Shown here: positions 27,597-32,232 of the stretch, one piece after another
How positions within the stretch are numbered: position 1 is the first letter of the stretch
Layout of the letters: every line of letters begins with the position of its first letter
Source: Ferruginibacter sp.
Lineage (GTDB): Bacteria > Bacteroidota > Bacteroidia > Chitinophagales > Chitinophagaceae
Length of the DNA: 32,232 bases
NCBI GenBank assembly: GCA_014377385.1
Contig: JACMPR010000046.1
Coordinates: 1 to 32,232, forward strand
Reading direction: 5' to 3'
The notes under the pieces: model-generated
The model's input: the letters and a program-made list of their open reading frames with translations, nothing else
Database searches by the model: none
Told to the model about the DNA's origin: nothing
Translations under genes and position numbers: made by a program

Positions 27597-29417
27597 TTAT
27601 AGCTTGACGACTTTAGCAGCTTTAAAACTTCCATTGGGTTGTATGAAAGTAAGCTCGGCAATTTCTCCTTTGACATTGCCGGAAAACAAAAGACTGTAGC
27701 CGGTTAAGCTCTTTATTATAAATTTGTCTTTCCCGGTTGGTGCCAGTTCATATTCCGGTTGCCCAGGCACAAATACATATAGGGTATTTTCTCCTTTTAC
27801 GTAAACTTTTACCACGGTACCACCCAAAGAATAATCGCCCGTATATCTTTGAAGACTATCCTTAGGCAGCGGTGTTGTTTTTATCCCTTTTGTAAATACG
27901 ATGGGTTTTACTGAACCTTCCAAAGGAAGAGATGCGGAGACAATATTCCCGGCTTCGTCCATCTGGAACATAATTTTCAGTCCTTCGGCACCGGAGGTAT
28001 CATTATCGGCCACATTTTTATTATCCCAAAGATTAAATACATCATAATTGTTATGCCTCAGGTAAAATTGTTGACGCGGTAAATTGATAAAGAGGGAATC
28101 TTTTTGTGCAACAATCTCAAAAGTTTCTTTGCCACCTGAAGTATAGGAACCGGTGTATTCTTTCAATGGATGCGTAGGGGAAGTTTCTCTCTTACGATCA
28201 GCGGCTGCAGATTTCTTTGCTTCCTTCGCCTTGTTTCTTCCTGCAGTATCTGCACTAAAAAATTGCGATTGCCAGTCGCGGTATTTGAGGCCAAGCAACC
28301 GATCGGCCATCAGGTTCCTTATCATCCCCGGGACATTGGATCCATTTTGGTTGCACAACACCACGATGCCGATACTGTCTGACGGGAAAAAACAGGTACT
28401 GGCGCTAAAGCCATCGATATTGCCGCCATGCTCTACCCGGTAATGGCCACGGTAACTTGCAATCATCCAGCCGAACCCATAATTCGACAGGAAATTATCG
28501 GGCCTTTCTTTAGAAGGCAATGCGCCGCCGATTACCATTTGCGAACTTATTGCTTCGCCAAGATAGGGAGCAGGTAAGATTTCTTTGCCGTTATACTTTC
28601 CGCCGTTAACCCAAACCGTTAGCCATTTGGCCATATCGTTTACGCTGCTGTTTATACTTCCGGCAGGTGCCATTCCGCTTATATCGTAGTATTCCGACCT
28701 CTTGATGATACTGTCCTGCTTTAATCCATATCCTACGGCGATATCTTTTGCTTTCATCCATTCCGAAAGGGATACATTTGAATTGGTCATTCCCAATGGT
28801 TCAAACAGCCGCTCGCGGATATTATCCTCCCAGCTTTTACCAGTGATCTTTTCAACCACAACTCCCTGGAGCAGGTACATGAAATTATTGTATTGCCATT
28901 TGCGCCGCAAAGGTTCAGATGGCTCCATGTATTGTATCCGCTGCATTAATGTATCACGTGAAGCGGAAGGAAAATAATACCACGAATAATCATAACGCGA
29001 AATACCGGTCCGGTGACACATCATGTCACGCAACGTTATGTTATTATTCATATCATTGTTGAAAAAATTAAGTGCCGGTAAATAATTGCGTACAGGTTTA
29101 TCAATGTCTGCCTTACCATCATTGGCAAGTAACCCCACCAGGGAAGCCGTAAATGCTTTTGTGCAGGAGCCGATGGCAAATTGCGTATTGGCCGTTACAG
29201 GGGTTTTTGCTTCCCAGTCTTTATACCCAAAGCCTTCAGCATATACCAGCTTGTTTTTTTCTATAACTGCTACCGCAAAACCCGGGGCCTTCCATTCTTT
29301 AAGTACACGGGCAAAAGCGGTATCAAGTCCGGCGAAACGTTTCTCCGTAAAGTTTTTCTTTTGGGCAACGCAGGTCAGCGCAATCATGCAAAAAAGTAAA
29401 GCAGTTATTCTCTTCAT
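27597..29417 (-). CDS. Serine hydrolase, beta-lactamase class C/S12-like, with C-terminal DUF3471-like region
   Basis: Signal peptide 'MKRITALLFCMIALTCVAQ', 'IGSCTKAFTASLVGLL' (SxxK), 'YNNFMYLLQG' (YxN), 'HGGNIDGFSAS' (HGG). Confidence 0.92.
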   Translation of the reverse strand: MKRITALLFCMIALTCVAQKKNFTEKRFAGLDTAFARVLKEWKAPGFAVAVIEKNKLVYAEGFGYKDWEAKTPVTANTQFAIGSCTKAFTASLVGLLANDGKADIDKPVRNYLPALNFFNNDMNNNITLRDMMCHRTGISRYDYSWYYFPSASRDTLMQRIQYMEPSEPLRRKWQYNNFMYLLQGVVVEKITGKSWEDNIRERLFEPLGMTNSNVSLSEWMKAKDIAVGYGLKQDSIIKRSEYYDISGMAPAGSINSSVNDMAKWLTVWVNGGKYNGKEILPAPYLGEAISSQMVIGGALPSKERPDNFLSNYGFGWMIASYRGHYRVEHGGNIDGFSASTCFFPSDSIGIVVLCNQNGSNVPGMIRNLMADRLLGLKYRDWQSQFFSADTAGRNKAKEAKKSAAADRKRETSPTHPLKEYTGSYTSGGKETFEIVAQKDSLFINLPRQQFYLRHNNYDVFNLWDNKNVADNDTSGAEGLKIMFQMDEAGNIVSASLPLEGSVKPIVFTKGIKTTPLPKDSLQRYTGDYSLGGTVVKVYVKGENTLYVFVPGQPEYELAPTGKDKFIIKSLTGYSLLFSGNVKGEIAELTFIQPNGSFKAAKVVKL

Positions 29418-29638
29418 AAAAAAGTAGTTAGTATGTTAACATCTAAAACGTAAGTTATAGAATACAGCAGGAATACTCGTACAAAAACTAATTTATTGTT
29501 TCTTTCAGGTATTTGAGGCCTGCACGACTATACAATTTTCGTGGATGAGTGACGTATGGACACCGGTCAGAAGCAGTGCGCCAATAAAAACATGAAATAA
29601 AATTGATCCCTTAAAGATAAACCCTGATGTTTTTTTAA

Positions 29639-30380
29639 TTATTTAATACCAATGGTTACCCATCTAAGTCCATTTCCAATCCCACCAAATCCCCTTATTT
29701 TTTGCATCGGAACCATCAGAGAATTTTTTGAAATATCCTTCATTACTTCTGTTAGTGCAAGAAAACTTTCTTGTTGCAGGTCGACAGCAACCGTTCGTTT
29801 TACGGAACCATCGGGGCTAATAATGGCGGCAACAAGCACTAAGTTTGAGTAATTTCCCGAGCCCGAAGCACTCTCTGATAAATCTTTTTTGAGGTTAGCC
29901 GGATTATCAAAGTAGGGCACACCAAATTTTAATTTACTATCAGTTGTTGCTATAGGAGAAATTATTTTAGATGAACCAACTTCAAGTGTTTCAGGATTTA
30001 TTTCCAGAGCCAATACATTGGCAACTTCGCTTTTTTCCGGTTTCCGTTTTATGAATTAAAAAAAGCTTACCATTACTCTTTTTGAGCACCCGCAAATCTG
30101 TATAATATATCCCCTGGCGATCAGACAAACCAACACGCTTTAACCCGTGCATGGTTGAATCAAACTGAATAATTTCAGCTCCCCTGTAATAGGGTGTTCG
30201 CGTTCTTCCCTCTGTTGTAATTTCATGAGCAATCCACTTGCCGCCAATGTTAATCAGGTCTCTCCCTTCATATTTATTATCACTAAGTAGTGAAAGCGAA
30301 CTTTAGATTTCCTGAGAATTGCTATACATAGGCAAAAGAAAAAAGCAGCATAGAAGCAGGGTATCTCCTTTAAAAAACAT
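29639..30380 (-). pseudogene. Degraded secreted-protein gene with one nonsense codon and one frameshift
   Basis: Minus strand ATG at 30380 gives 'MFFKGDTLLLCCFFLLPMYSNSQEI' (signal peptide), then TAA at 30303-30305. The same frame continues 'SSLSLLSDNKYEGRDLINIGGKWIAHEITTEGRTRTPYYRGAEIIQFDSTMHGLKRVGLSDRQGIYYTDLRVLKKSNGKLFLIHK'. A shift near 30040-30065 then enters the frame of the listed 29639-30013 ORF ('..EKSEVANVLALEINPETLEV...'). Confidence 0.78.
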
Positions 30381-30473
30381 AAAAGAATTTTAGAATAAAT
30401 ATTATTTCGAAAATATATACGGATTTTAATTTCAATGCTACATTAAGAATCTATAACGGAGAACTGTTACAAA

Positions 30474-30959
30474 TTATAATTGATCGTGCTTTGCCTTAAG
30501 AATATCGTCAATGATGTCAAGATGATGCTTGGCATGAATACACATAAACCGAATACTGGATTTATAATTCAGTAAACCCAGATATGGGTGATCAATAAAA
30601 CTCCTGGGGTTTAATCCATCAGTCGCATTAATTTTTTCCTTTGCTATTTCCATGTATTTTTCAATTCTTGCCAGGCTTGACTTCTCCTTTGGCACAACCG
30701 ATTTTGGCGCTTTTCCTTTTCCTCTCGGAATTTTGCACATCCCAAGTACAAGGAGCCGGTTTTTATTAAAATGACATTTATAATTAGCCGGATCCGATCT
30801 TACTAATTGCTCGGTGATGATGATGGTTGCTATTAAAGTATGCTCGATATGCCAGGCAACATTCACCGACGACAACTGCGGGTTGATAACTTCTCTGTGA
30901 GGAATTTTGGTTTCAAGTTTTTGTATCAGCAGTAATAATGTATTTAGCTTCATTTCCAA
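30474..30959 (-). CDS. DinB-superfamily / DUF1569-like protein
   Basis: 'VAWHIEHTLIATIIITEQL' and 'CIHAKHHLDIIDDIL' His motifs, plus the intervening 'KIPRGKGKAPKSVVP'. Confidence 0.65.
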   Translation of the reverse strand: MEMKLNTLLLLIQKLETKIPHREVINPQLSSVNVAWHIEHTLIATIIITEQLVRSDPANYKCHFNKNRLLVLGMCKIPRGKGKAPKSVVPKEKSSLARIEKYMEIAKEKINATDGLNPRSFIDHPYLGLLNYKSSIRFMCIHAKHHLDIIDDILKAKHDQL

Positions 30960-31474
30960 TTTTTGGAGTTAGTAATCATCCTACAACAGGTCAAGAAGAT
31001 TTATTGTTCGCAGGAATACTGCTGTGGATGGTAGTTATAATTTCACCCATAAACAGGTTGATATTTTACGTCTCCGGTTTAGTGTTTATCAACTTACAGG
31101 GAATCGAAATATCATTTGTATTTGCGGGTTTAAACCCTTTAAATTTTAAATGGGTCAATCCTAATGCCGTGACGTTTACCAGCGCAGTAGCCGTGCTACC
31201 TTGGTAGCCTGCACGTATCAATATTACACTGATTCTACAAACACCGCTTTAAAGTGTTTTTTGCTGCTGCAAATTATTTAATCTTGTTATTAAAAGGCGC
31301 CTGCCGATTCTTCAACAGCTGCAAACAATCTTTTAATTTAATTAAAAACAATAATAGCAATGGCCATCCGTTATATATAAATAATTGGGTTTATGTACGT
31401 GATTTAACTTTAGAAAAGAAAAACGTGTCAGTAGTCCCTGCTAAAAGTACTTTACAATTTAAATAACCTTACTC

Positions 31475-32232
31475 ATGAAAACAAATGTTGCCCTTGCAAT
31501 CGTATTATCATTTTTACTAAATGTAACTTCGGCTCAAACAGTACAAACCTGTTTGACGGAAAGTTTTAGTGGTCAAACTGCAGGCTGGACCTATTCACAG
31601 GGAGCTCACGTAGGAAACTATACAAATCCTACAGCTGCATGCGCTGAAGACCGTGGAATTATTACACCCGGCGTAGGTGGCAATAACCCCTGCAATATTC
31701 AAACACCAGAATTCATTTCTACAGGTGCGACAATGGTAGGTTTAACTTTTGACATCATCGTACTTAATGCAAATTTAAAATGTGATACCTGGAAGAATTA
31801 TGCCTGTGAGACTTCTATTGATGTATTCTATTATGTGGCGGGGATAAGATACACCGGCATCATTGACCAGCCATTGCCACCAAACGGACCAGGAAATCCT
31901 ACATCGGTTTCCTTAAGCTTTAACCCTGGAAATAATTTACAGCTTGGCACAGCATATAAAATTGAGATGTGCTTCAAACCTAAAAGTGGCGTGGGAAATT
32001 GTATCCAGCAAAACACCAAATATGTGTTTGATAATTTCAGGAATTGCGAAACATCCAGCCGGGCTATAACCCCAAATGAACGTTCAGCAAGCAATGGACA
32101 TACTCAGCAGAATACGCCCATGAATGTAACGTCGGCTCAAACAGTGCAAACCTGTTTGACGGAAGGTTTTAGTGGTCAAACTGCTGGCTGGACCTATTCA
32201 CAGGGAGCTCATGTAGGAAACTACCCGAACCC
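31475..32232 (+). CDS. Secreted repeat-containing protein, 3' end beyond window
   Basis: Not in the ORF track because it has no stop within the window. ATG at 31475 gives 'MKTNVALAIVLSFLLNVTSAQTVQTCLTESFSGQTAGWTYSQGAHVGNYTNPTAACAEDRG...' and stays open to the window end. A second copy of 'NVTSAQTVQTCLTE(G)FSGQTAGWTYSQGAHVGNY' begins at 32123. Confidence 0.9.
   Translation, partial: MKTNVALAIVLSFLLNVTSAQTVQTCLTESFSGQTAGWTYSQGAHVGNYTNPTAACAEDRGIITPGVGGNNPCNIQTPEFISTGATMVGLTFDIIVLNANLKCDTWKNYACETSIDVFYYVAGIRYTGIIDQPLPPNGPGNPTSVSLSFNPGNNLQLGTAYKIEMCFKPKSGVGNCIQQNTKYVFDNFRNCETSSRAITPNERSASNGHTQQNTPMNVTSAQTVQTCLTEGFSGQTAGWTYSQGAHVGNYPN
31520..32232 (+). repeat. 603-nt in-frame tandem duplication (second copy truncated by window edge)
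   Basis: 31521 'atgtaacttcggctcaaacagtacaaacctgtttgacggaaagtttt...' versus 32124 'atgtaacgtcggctcaaacagtgcaaacctgtttgacggaaggtttt...'. Offset is 603 nt (201 codons), with about 9 differences in the 109 nt available (counted by eye). Confidence 0.92.

Noticed and set aside
30938-31466. Small plus-strand ORFs (30938-31207 and 31254-31466)
   Set aside because: No recognisable features or good start context; possible gene remnants but the signal was too weak to claim.
1-32232. tRNA/rRNA genes, transposons, prophage, CRISPR-Cas, toxin-antitoxin or defence genes
   Set aside because: Scanned by eye for characteristic T-loop motifs, transposase motifs, terminal repeats and spacer periodicity; none found. 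A tRNAscan/Infernal/DefenseFinder run would be decisive.

Overview
This 32.2 kb window is a chromosomal segment from a Bacteroidota bacterium, probably Chitinophagaceae-like. The lineage call is an inference from TAnnTTTG-type -7 promoter elements, a T9SS-type C-terminal domain and gene content. Most of the window is housekeeping: two adjacent pseudouridine synthases (RsuA/RluB-type and RluA-type), a peroxiredoxin/Rrf2 divergent pair, dinB, rimM, rpsP, ffh, sucA, rpsT, rpsF-rpsR-rplI, and an RRM protein with a Gly-rich tail. The right half is accessory: a YwqK/TonB-C-like secreted protein next to its degraded paralog, an alpha/beta hydrolase, a CDGSH protein, an AraC-type regulator, a YceI-like lipoprotein, a large secreted protein with two tandem DUF3494 (ice-binding-like) domains, a serine hydrolase, a two-lesion pseudogene, and a DinB/DUF1569-like protein. 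An open-ended secreted repeat protein runs off the right edge and is missing from the ORF track. The best second-look items are (1) the 603-nt in-frame tandem duplication starting inside the signal peptide of that right-edge gene, (2) a perfect 17-bp palindrome inside the peroxiredoxin promoter next to an Rrf2 regulator, (3) the intact/degraded paralog pair at 15.4-17.4 kb, and (4) the two-lesion pseudogene at 29.6-30.4 kb. I found no CRISPR array, tRNA, rRNA, transposase or clear defence system, and nothing that I would call a complete new system.
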